Assembly: GCF_034653275.1 (NCBI RefSeq)
Contig: NZ_JAYEES010000001.1
Coordinates: 1,364,001-1,428,000 of the forward strand
Length of the DNA stretch: 64,000 bases
Direction: 5' to 3'
Origin: Nitrospirillum sp034653275
GTDB lineage: Bacteria > Pseudomonadota > Alphaproteobacteria > Azospirillales > Azospirillaceae
Shown: positions 34,766 to 42,544 of the stretch, in pieces
Position numbering within the stretch: position 1 is the first letter of the stretch
How the letters are laid out: every line of letters starts with the position of its first letter
Notes under the pieces: generated by a model
The model's input: only the letters and a program-made list of their open reading frames with translations
Databases searched by the model: none
What the model was told of the DNA's origin: nothing
Made by a program: the position numbers and the translations under genes

Positions 34766-36013
34766 TCACGCGGCGGCGGCCAGATCCTTCAGCGAAATTG
34801 TGATGTCGGCCACGGCGGCGGGGTCGCAGCGCGCACCCCTTTCCACCAGGGCGCGGCCCTGGGTGTAGTCGCGGACGGCGTTGACGCAATCCAGCGCCAC
34901 CACGCGGCCGAACCGGAAATAGACGATGGAAAAGGCGCGCGCCGCCGGCTCGCCCCGCAGGACAGCGACGTCATGGCCGGCCGACAGGCCCACCGTCTGC
35001 AGCTTCAGGTCATATTGGTTGGACCAGAACCACGGCACGGCGTGATAGGGCTCCGCGGCGCCAGTCAACGCCTTGGCTACCGTGATCGCCATGTCATTGG
35101 CGTTCTGCACGGATTCCAGCCGGATGCGCCGGCCGCCGGCGTAGGCGTTGGCGTGCAGCGCGCAATCCCCGATGGCGCGGATGTCGGGCAGCGCGGTCCG
35201 GCAGAAGGCATCGACCGCGACCCCGCCGCCGTCACCCCCACCATCCCCCCCCTGGGCTCCCGCCGCCAGCAACGGTTCCACCGACGGGACGATGCCGACG
35301 CCCACCACCACCATCTGCGCGGGAATCACGGTTCCGTCCCCCAGGCGCACGCCGGTGGCCTGGCGCCCGTCGCCGACGATATCCCGCACCTGTGCGCCCA
35401 CGCGCAAATCCACGCCCTGGGCCCGGTGCTCCGCCTCATAAAATCGGGACAACGCCTCCCCCGTCACGCGGGAAAGCACGCGGTCCGCCTGTTCCAGCAG
35501 GACGACGCGCTTGCCGGCCGCGCGCAGCACGGCCGCCGCCTCCAGCCCGACATAGCCGCCGCCGATCACCACCGCCTGCTCCACCGCCGGCAGCGCCGCC
35601 CGCATCGCGTCGGCATCCGCCCGGGTGCGCACGGTGTGGACGCCGGCCAGGTCACCCCCGGCGCAGGCCAGCCGCCGGGCCCGGCCGCCAGCCGCCCAGA
35701 TCAGCTGGCCATAGCCGAAAGCCCCGCCATCGGCCGTGGTCACGGTATGGGCCACCGGGTCCACCGCCACCACCCGCCGGCCACGCAGCAGGGTGACGCC
35801 CCGCGCCTCCCAGAAGGCGGCCGGACGGATCAGGATGCGCTCAAAGGGCTTGGCGCCCGACAAATAGTCCTTGGACAGCGGCGGGCGTTCGTAGGGCAGC
35901 TCCGGCTCATCCCCGACGATGGCGATGCTTCCGGCGAAGCCGCGCTGGCGCAGGGTGATGGCCGCCTGGGCCCCACCGTGGCCCGCGCCGACGATCAGGA
36001 CGTCGTGGTGCAT
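34766..36013 (-). CDS. FAD/NAD(P)H ferredoxin reductase
   Basis: 415 aa, rhodocoxin/putidaredoxin-reductase type. FAD-binding GAGHGGAQAA at 8-17, ERPPLSKDYL near 42, NAD-binding VIGGGYVGLEAA near 147, and AIGDCA near 285 followed by the dimerisation domain (PWFWSNQYDLKLQTVG). A Gly/Asp-rich insert (GGDGGGDGGG near 258) is unusual and is coded partly by an eight-C run at 35245-35252 that stays in frame. It passes electrons to the adjacent ferredoxin. Confidence 0.93.
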   Translation of the reverse strand: MHHDVLIVGAGHGGAQAAITLRQRGFAGSIAIVGDEPELPYERPPLSKDYLSGAKPFERILIRPAAFWEARGVTLLRGRRVVAVDPVAHTVTTADGGAFGYGQLIWAAGGRARRLACAGGDLAGVHTVRTRADADAMRAALPAVEQAVVIGGGYVGLEAAAVLRAAGKRVVLLEQADRVLSRVTGEALSRFYEAEHRAQGVDLRVGAQVRDIVGDGRQATGVRLGDGTVIPAQMVVVGVGIVPSVEPLLAAGAQGGDGGGDGGGVAVDAFCRTALPDIRAIGDCALHANAYAGGRRIRLESVQNANDMAITVAKALTGAAEPYHAVPWFWSNQYDLKLQTVGLSAGHDVAVLRGEPAARAFSIVYFRFGRVVALDCVNAVRDYTQGRALVERGARCDPAAVADITISLKDLAAAA

Positions 36014-36075
36014 ATTTCCCTATCCGCCAAGCTGTCTTATAGCACCGCGGGCTTGGCCAGCCGGGGCGGTGCTGT

Positions 36076-36151
36076 TGATGATTACGGCAACGCAAGAGGC
36101 CGGGGCGGTGCTTTTTTCTACTGATGCCGTGGCCAAATGATCACTTTTGCC
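36076..36151. repeat. 76-bp duplicated regulatory element, copy B
   Basis: The second copy of the element described at 34308-34383, gap-free over 76 bp. It lies 63 bp upstream of the ferredoxin reductase start (minus strand) and 55 bp upstream of the SDR start (plus strand), so it could serve both directions. Confidence 0.7.
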
Positions 36152-36205
36152 GGCCTGGTCCGCGCATTAGTCATCATGGGGAACATGGGTTTTAAGGGCG
36201 GACGC

Positions 36206-37000
36206 ATGGAACGGGCCATGGAACGGGCATTGTCGGGCAAGGTGGCGCTGGTGACCGGGGGGACGCGGGGCCTGGGCCTGACGCTGGCCCGCACCCTGGT
36301 GGACGCCGGCTGCGCCGTCGCCGTCATCGGCCGCGACCCGCAGGCCGGCGCCGAAGCGTTCGAAAAACTGCAGGCCCGGGGCGGCATGGTCTGCGCCTTG
36401 AGCGCCGACGTGACGGACGAGCAGGCCATGAAGACCGCCGCCGCCGAGGCGGAGGCGCGGCTGGGCCCCCTGGACATCACCGTCTGCGTCGCGGGTGTCA
36501 GTTCGCCGCGCAAGCCGGTGTGGGAGACGTCCGCCGCGACGTACCGCCACTGCTTCGACACCAACGTCCTGGGTGTGCTGAACGGCATGACCGCCACCCT
36601 GCCCGGCATGGTGGCGCGCGGTGGCGGCAAGGTGATCGTCATCGGCGGCACCTATGGCCACAAGGGCGTCGCGGGCTTCTCCGTCTACGCTTCCTCAAAA
36701 TGGGCGTTGCGCGGCCTGGTGAAATCCGCGGCCCTGGACGCCGCCCCCCATGGCGTCACCATCAACATGATATCGCCCGGCGGGGTGGACGGCGAACGGC
36801 TGCGCCGGCTGTTCCGCCAGTCCGCCGCGACCAATGGCGAGGCCGAGGACGCGCCGCTGAAGCGCTTCACCGCCGGCACGGCGCTGGGGCGGCTGGTCGG
36901 CGAGGACGACATCGCCGCCGCCATGCTGCACCTTCTGGGCCCGGGCGGGCGTATGATGACGGGCCAGGACATCGTCGTCGATGCCGGTATGGTCGTTTAG
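36206..37000 (+). CDS. SDR-family oxidoreductase with a non-canonical active site
   Basis: 264 aa from the ATG at 36206, which has AAGGG 7 bases upstream; further in-frame ATGs at 36176 and 36185 are less well placed. Nucleotide motif TGGTRGLG, catalytic YASSK, and Gly-Thr in place of the catalytic Ser (VIGGTYG). The KWALRGLVKSAALDAAP block relates it to the SDRs at 15547 and 27543. The C-terminus MMTGQDIVVDAG is typical. It begins a plus-strand operon with the PLP enzyme, DUF3830 and the aldehyde dehydrogenase. Confidence 0.85.
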   Translation: MERAMERALSGKVALVTGGTRGLGLTLARTLVDAGCAVAVIGRDPQAGAEAFEKLQARGGMVCALSADVTDEQAMKTAAAEAEARLGPLDITVCVAGVSSPRKPVWETSAATYRHCFDTNVLGVLNGMTATLPGMVARGGGKVIVIGGTYGHKGVAGFSVYASSKWALRGLVKSAALDAAPHGVTINMISPGGVDGERLRRLFRQSAATNGEAEDAPLKRFTAGTALGRLVGEDDIAAAMLHLLGPGGRMMTGQDIVVDAGMVV

Positions 37001-37029
37001 GGCATGGTGATTTAAGGAGAGCTTGAAAC

Positions 37030-38226
37030 ATGAGCAATTTGAGCGGCTTTCGGCGCGAAACGCAAATCCTGCACGCGGGCCGTGACCCGAAGGCCAATCA
37101 CGGCGTCGTGAACCCGCCCGTCTATCATTGCTCCACCGTCCTGTTCGACAGCGTCGAGGCGCTGCTGGAAACCCGCAAGGACCGGGCCTCGGGCGCCTAT
37201 GTCGGGTTCACCTATGGCCGTGAGGGGACGGAGACGACCCGCGCCTTCGAGGACGCCGTGACCCTGCTGGAGGGCGGCTATCGCGCCGTCACCACCTCCT
37301 GCGGGCTGGGCGCCATCTGCGCCGCGCTCACCGCCTTCCTATCGGCGGGCGACCACCTGCTGATCGTGGACAGCCTGTACGGCCCGGCCCGCGCCTTCTG
37401 CGAGGATTTCCTACGCAAGTTCGGGGTGGAGATCACCTATTACCGCCCCACCATCGGTGCGGGCATCGAGGCGTTGTTCCAGCCCAACACCAAGGTGGTC
37501 TACCTGGAATCCCCCGGTTCCCTGACGTTCGAGATGACGGACGTTCCGGCCATCACCAAGCTGTGCCGGGCGCGGGGTATCAAGACCATCATGGACAACA
37601 CCTGGGCCTCGCCCGTCTGTTTCCGGCCGCTGGAACATGGCGTCGACGTCTCGGTCAACGCCGCCACCAAGTACATCTCCGGCCATTCCGACCTGATGCT
37701 GGGCATCGCCGTCTGCACGGAGGAAGCGTTCATCCCCGTGAAGAAGACGGCCTCGGGCTCCGGCTATTGCGGCGGCCCGGACGACGTCTACATGGCCCTG
37801 CGCGGCCTGCGCACCCTGGCGCTGCGCATGAAGCGGCACCAGGAGTCGGCGCTGCGTGTGGCCCTGTGGCTGCGACAGCGCCCCGAGGTGGCACGGGTGA
37901 TGTACCCGGCGCTGCCCGACGACCCCGGCCACGCCATCTGGACGCGCGACTATGACGGTGCCTCCGGCCTGTTTGGCGTGGTGCTGAACGCCTGCACGGA
38001 CGCGCAGTTCGCCGCCATGCTGGACCACATGGACCTGTTCAAGCTGGGTTACAGCTGGGGCGGGTACGAAAGCCTGGTGGTGCCGACCTATCCGTCCGAC
38101 CTGCGCTCCGCCGTGACGTGGGAGGCGCCGGGGCCATCCTTGCGCCTGCATGTCGGCCTGGAAGACCCCGAGGATCTGATCGCCGATCTGGAGCGGGGCT
38201 TCAATCGCCTGGCCGCCGCCCGCTGA
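37030..38226 (+). CDS. Cystathionine beta-lyase-like PLP enzyme (trans-sulfuration family)
   Basis: 398 aa. PLP-binding Lys214 is in NAATKYISGHSD. Other conserved parts are TYGREGTETT near 62-71, TTSCGLGAI near 88, MDNTWASP near 188 and the C-terminal SWGGYESL. Closest in pattern to MetC-type lyases. In a catabolic cluster it may cleave a C-S or C-N bond in place of acting in methionine synthesis. A ribosome site (AAGGAGAG) lies just before the start. Confidence 0.88.
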   Translation: MSNLSGFRRETQILHAGRDPKANHGVVNPPVYHCSTVLFDSVEALLETRKDRASGAYVGFTYGREGTETTRAFEDAVTLLEGGYRAVTTSCGLGAICAALTAFLSAGDHLLIVDSLYGPARAFCEDFLRKFGVEITYYRPTIGAGIEALFQPNTKVVYLESPGSLTFEMTDVPAITKLCRARGIKTIMDNTWASPVCFRPLEHGVDVSVNAATKYISGHSDLMLGIAVCTEEAFIPVKKTASGSGYCGGPDDVYMALRGLRTLALRMKRHQESALRVALWLRQRPEVARVMYPALPDDPGHAIWTRDYDGASGLFGVVLNACTDAQFAAMLDHMDLFKLGYSWGGYESLVVPTYPSDLRSAVTWEAPGPSLRLHVGLEDPEDLIADLERGFNRLAAAR

Positions 38227-38276
38227 CCCAAGCCCCCAGTCTCAAGCACCAAGTTCCAAGCCCTAGGAGACGTCCC

Positions 38277-38693
38277 ATGACCCTGATCGACATCACCGCC
38301 GGCGGTTTCCGTTTCGCCGCCCGGCTGGAGGAAGATTTGGCGCCCGTCACCTGCGCCCGTTTCCTGGCCATGCAGCCTTATGACGAGAAGCTGATCCACG
38401 TGCGGTGGAGCGGCGAGGGCTGCTGGATCCCCATGGGTGACACGCCCTATGACCTGCCGTGGGAGAACGCCACCCGCCATCCGGCGCCGGGGCAGTTCAT
38501 CTTCTATCCCGGCGGCTACAGCGAGACGGAAATCCTGCTGGCCTATGGCGGGGTCGCCTTCGCCAGCAAGCTGGGCCCCTTGGCCGGCAATCACTTCCTG
38601 ACCATCGTGGAGGGTCAGGAGCAACTGCCCGCCCTGGGCCGCAAGGTCCTGTGGGAAGGGGCGCAGCCCATCAGCTTCCGGCCCCGCGCATGA
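38277..38693 (+). CDS. DUF3830 family protein (cyclophilin-like fold)
   Basis: 138 aa from the ATG at 38277 after CTAGGAGA. It matches the DUF3830 pattern: a short beta-rich protein with WSGEGCWIPMGD and GQFIFYPGGYSETEILLAYG segments. The function of this family is not established; members occur near hydantoinase and amidase genes. It overlaps the aldehyde dehydrogenase start by 4 bp (ATGA). Confidence 0.8.
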   Translation: MTLIDITAGGFRFAARLEEDLAPVTCARFLAMQPYDEKLIHVRWSGEGCWIPMGDTPYDLPWENATRHPAPGQFIFYPGGYSETEILLAYGGVAFASKLGPLAGNHFLTIVEGQEQLPALGRKVLWEGAQPISFRPRA

Positions 38694-40215
38694 CGCCCTC
38701 CTCCCCCCAACCCCTCCTGGCCGACGCCCTCCTAGCCCAACCCCTCCCGGCCCATCCCTTCCTGGACGGCCAGCCCAAAGCCCTGTTCATCGGCGGTCAT
38801 TGGCGGGCGGCAAGCGACGGCGCGACGTTCGAGACGCGCAACCCCGCGAATGGCCAGTTGCTGGCCACCGTCGCGCGCGGCACGGCGATGGACGTGGATG
38901 CCGCCGTCACGGCGGCGCGCGCGGCGTTCGAGGACGGCGCCTGGCCCCGCTTCTCCCCCGCCGACAGACAGAGGCTGCTGCTGCGCCTGGCGGAGTTGCT
39001 GGAACGCGACGCGGAGGAGTTCGCCCGCCTCGACACGCTGGACATGGGCTCCCCCATCCGGCACACGCGGGGCAGCGTGGCCCTGCTGGTGGATTTGCTG
39101 CGCTATTACGCCGGCATGGCGCGGGGGATCGAGGGGCTGACGGCCCAGACGTCCAACCCCGACATGTTCGCCTGCACCTTGCGCGAACCTGTCGGCGTCT
39201 GCGGCGCCATCATCCCGTGGAACGGACCGCTGTGGGCCTCGATCCTGAAGCTGGGGCCGGTGCTGGCGACCGGCTGCACCCTGGTGCTGAAGCCGGCGGA
39301 GGACGCGTCGCTGGCGCCCCTGATGCTGGCCCGCCTGGGCGAGGAAGCCGGCGTCCCGCCCGGCGTCTTCAACGTCGTCACCGGGTTGGGGGCGGAGGCG
39401 GGCGCCGCCCTGGCGGCCCATCCCGGCATCGACAAGCTGGCCTTCACCGGGTCCGACACCACCGGCCGCGCCATCGCGGCGGCGGCCGGCGCCAATCTGA
39501 AGAAGCTGTCGCTGGAACTGGGCGGCAAATCGCCCAACATCGTCTTCGCCGACGCCGACCTGGACGCGGCGGCGCGCACCGCCGTCATCGCCGCCTTCGC
39601 CAATTCCGGCCAGGTATGCAGCGCCGGCACCCGCCTGTTCGTGGAACAGTCCGTGCACCGGGACTTCGCGGAACGGGTGGCGCACATCGCCCAAACTTTG
39701 CGTATCGGCGACGGCATGGACCCGGAAACCGACCTGGGCCCCCTGGTCTCCGCCCGCCAGCTGGCGCGGGTGTGCGGCCATATGGACGACGCCCGCGCCG
39801 CCGGCGCCACGGCCATCAGCGGCGGCGCCCGCCTGGACGGCGCCGGCTACGGCCAGGGCTTCTTCTTCCCCCCACCGTCCTGGTGGACGCGCGCGACGAC
39901 ATGCGCGCGGTGCGGGAGGAGATTTTCGGCCCCATCCTGGCCACCCTGCCCTTCACCACGGAGGATGAGGTCGTCGCCCGCGCCAACGCCACCCCCTACG
40001 GCCTGGGTGCGGGGGTATGGACGCGGGACGTGGGCCGGGCCCATCGCCTGGGCCGGCGGTTGCGCGCCGGATCGGTCTGGGTCAACTGCTACAACGCCAT
40101 CGACCCGGCCATGCCGTCCGGCGGCATGAAGGCCAGCGGCTACGGCCGCGAATACGGCCGCACCCATCTGGACGAGCATCTGGAAACGAAGAGTCTGTGG
40201 ATTGCCACGCGCTGA
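38690..40215 (+). CDS. NAD(P)-dependent aldehyde dehydrogenase, frameshifted as sequenced
   Basis: The first frame (38690 to about 39870) carries IPWNGPLWASILKLGP, the catalytic Glu in LELGGKSPN and Cys in GQVCSAGTR. The second frame continues with PPTVLVD, EEIFGPIL and the C-terminal MKASGYGREYG. The two join perfectly if one C is added to the six-C run at 39868-39873, giving 508 aa, a normal length. As written the first frame goes out of phase at about residue 393. It should oxidise an aldehyde from the same operon to the acid. Confidence 0.88.
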
Positions 40216-40265
40216 CGCGGGTGGATATCCCCGCAACCTCCAGCGAAGCTCCAGTAGGAGCCTAC

Positions 40266-40290
40266 ACCGGCATGAGGTCCTCATGCCGGT
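40266..40290. terminator. Perfect 25-bp palindromic hairpin between convergent genes
   Basis: ACCGGCATGAGG and CCTCATGCCGGT flank one central T, between the aldehyde dehydrogenase and the convergent LOG gene. It can form a 10-bp stem with a 5-base loop. There is no T tract, so its strength is uncertain, but position and symmetry fit a bidirectional terminator. Confidence 0.6.
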
Positions 40291-40311
40291 CGTCTGGGAA
40301 GAGGCTGCCGG

Positions 40312-40926
40312 TTACAGCCACTTGGCCACGGTGGGCTTCCTGAACACCTCCAACTGGTCGATCAGGCCGTCGGCGTCGGGTGCCAAGGCGATGCCGGCGC
40401 GGTGCTCGGGCGGCAGGAAGCGCTGGGCGATCATGGTGTCGACGAAAGCCATGAAAGCGTCGAAATAGCCGCCGACGTTCAGCAGACCCACCGGCTTGTC
40501 GATGTCGCCCAGCTGGTTCAGGGTCCAGGCCTCCATGAACTCCTCGGTCGTGCCGATGCCGCCCGGCAGGGCGATGCAGGCGTCGGCCAGGGCCAGCATC
40601 CGCTCCTTCCGCGCCCGCATGCCGTCCACGATCTCATGCAGGCTGAGCGTCGGATGCAGGTGGTCCTTCTCGAACAGGCGGCGGGTGATGACGCCGTGAA
40701 CGTGCCCACCCTGCGCCAGGGCGGCATCCGCCAGGATACCCATCAGGCCCTTGTGCGTGCCGCCATAGACGATGCCGATGCCCCGGCGCGCCAGCGTGGC
40801 GCCCAATTGGGCGGCGGCATCCTTGAACGCGTCACCCAGGCCAGTATTCGACCCACAGAAAATCGCAATGTTCTTCAACGTGCGCGTGGCGGTGACAGGC
40901 GTTTCCAGGCTCATGGTCTGAGGCAT
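40312..40926 (-). CDS. LOG-family (TIGR00730) Rossmann-fold nucleotide 5'-monophosphate phosphoribohydrolase
   Basis: 204 aa (or 200 from the ATG at 40914). The family motif PGGIGTTEE near 121 and the FCGSNTG start of the Rossmann fold near 24 are present, together with GGTHKGLMG. LOG proteins release adenine-type bases from nucleotide monophosphates and are often annotated as lysine decarboxylase-like. It appears to be a single-gene unit. Confidence 0.9.
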   Translation of the reverse strand: MPQTMSLETPVTATRTLKNIAIFCGSNTGLGDAFKDAAAQLGATLARRGIGIVYGGTHKGLMGILADAALAQGGHVHGVITRRLFEKDHLHPTLSLHEIVDGMRARKERMLALADACIALPGGIGTTEEFMEAWTLNQLGDIDKPVGLLNVGGYFDAFMAFVDTMIAQRFLPPEHRAGIALAPDADGLIDQLEVFRKPTVAKWL

Positions 40927-41215
40927 CCCTAATAGAGCGAGCAGTCAAAGCATAGGTCAGCGGCGGGGCCTATACAACGCGCCGGCTGGTTTGTTTCGGC
41001 ACCGCCCCGCCGCCGATTAGGCAACGGGCCCGGTACGGGGCTGGGTGCATACTATGGAAAACCACGCGAGCGCCCGACGCGGCCCCGCGAATTACTGGCA
41101 CGGGTCCCGCTTTCATCCAGCCAACAACCAGCCGCGCGCGGAGTCCCCGCGCGCGGCGCCACATAGGGCCGCCTGGCTCCCCTACCTGGTACCGAGGAAG
41201 AACAGGAGCAACCGC

Positions 41216-42544
41216 ATGACTCCCGAACAGAACGCGCTGATCACCCGGTCGGGCCCCGACACGTCGCTGGGCAAGCTGCTGCGCCGCTACTGGCAGCCCA
41301 TCGCCCTGATGGAGGAATTGGAGGGGGCCCGCCCCGCCAAGGCGGTGCGCGTGCTGGGCCAGGACATGGTGCTTTTCCGCGATGAGGCCGGCCGCCTGGG
41401 GCTGCTGGACCGCGACTGCCCCCATCGTAACGCCGACCTGGCCTTCGGCCGGCTGGAAGGCGGTGGTCTGCGCTGCCTGTTCCATGGCTGGCTGTTCGAC
41501 GTGCAGGGCAACTGCATCGAGACCCCGGGCGAACCGGCGGGCAGCAAGCTGTGCACCCGCATCCACCAGCGGGCCTACCCGGTGGTGGAGAAGAGCGGCA
41601 TGATCTTCGGCTATCTGGGTGAAGGCGAGGCGCCGGCCTTCCCCGACCTGGACTGCTTCATCGCCCCGGATAGCCACGTCTTCGCCTTCAAGGGCTATCT
41701 GGACTGCAACTGGCTGCAGGCGCTGGAGGTCGGCATCGACCCCGCGCACGCCAGCTTCCTGCACCGTTTCTTCGAGGATGAGGACGCGGCCGGCAGCTAC
41801 GGCCGGCAGTTCCGCGCCCAGTCCGCCGACAGCGAAATGACCATGACGCAGGTGCTGCGGGAATATGAGAATCCCGACATCACCGTGGAGAAGAGCGACA
41901 TCGGCCTGCGCCTGACCTCCCTGCGCGCGCTGAACACCGGCGACACCCATGTCCGCGTCACCAACCTGCTGTTCCCCCAGGCCTTCGTCATCCCCCTGTC
42001 GGAGACGATGACCATCACGCAATGGCACGTGCCCATCGACGACGTCAGCTGCTATTGGTACGCCGCCTTCACCGGCTTCGCCGAGCCGGTGAACAAGGAG
42101 GAGATGCGCCGCCAGCGCCTGCAACTGTACACCCTACCCGACTACAAGCCGCGCCTGGGCCGTCACAACGACTACGGCTATGACGTGGTGGAACAGCGCA
42201 GTCGCACCTACACCGGCATGGGGGAGGACATCAACGTCCACGACCAGTGGGCGGTGGAAAGCCAAGGCCGCATCCAGGACCGCACGCGGGAGCACCTGGG
42301 CACCACCGACAAGGCCATCGTCGCCTATCGCATGATGCTGATGAGCCAGATGCGCAGGTCCGACCAGGGCGAGGCGCCACTGCTGGTGCTGGACGCCGCC
42401 GGTGCGGCGAGCGTCACCGGCCCCGCCACCGTGGACGGCGTCGCCAAGGCGGGCGAGGACATCCAGGCCTATTGGCAGCGCACCGACGCCCGCCGCCGGG
42501 AGCGTGCGCCGTGGACGCGGCCCCCCGCCAAGGCGACTGCCTGA
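41216..42544 (+). CDS. Rieske-type aromatic ring-hydroxylating oxygenase, alpha subunit
   Basis: 442 aa from the ATG at 41216 with AGGAG 9 bases upstream. The Rieske cluster ligands are Cys-His of DCPHRN and Cys-x2-His of CLFHGW, 17 residues apart. The catalytic iron site has EVGIDPAHASFLH, with the Asp/His pair typical of phthalate-4,5-dioxygenase-like (single-component alpha3) enzymes. No small subunit or reductase is adjacent, so the ferredoxin and reductase at 34428-36013 are the probable electron donors. It overlaps the next gene by 1 bp. Confidence 0.92.
   Translation: MTPEQNALITRSGPDTSLGKLLRRYWQPIALMEELEGARPAKAVRVLGQDMVLFRDEAGRLGLLDRDCPHRNADLAFGRLEGGGLRCLFHGWLFDVQGNCIETPGEPAGSKLCTRIHQRAYPVVEKSGMIFGYLGEGEAPAFPDLDCFIAPDSHVFAFKGYLDCNWLQALEVGIDPAHASFLHRFFEDEDAAGSYGRQFRAQSADSEMTMTQVLREYENPDITVEKSDIGLRLTSLRALNTGDTHVRVTNLLFPQAFVIPLSETMTITQWHVPIDDVSCYWYAAFTGFAEPVNKEEMRRQRLQLYTLPDYKPRLGRHNDYGYDVVEQRSRTYTGMGEDINVHDQWAVESQGRIQDRTREHLGTTDKAIVAYRMMLMSQMRRSDQGEAPLLVLDAAGAASVTGPATVDGVAKAGEDIQAYWQRTDARRRERAPWTRPPAKATA

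Noticed and set aside
35245..35252. Eight-C run in the ferredoxin reductase as another frameshift
   Set aside because: Both sides are in one frame with good family motifs, so the run length is either right or off by a multiple of three.
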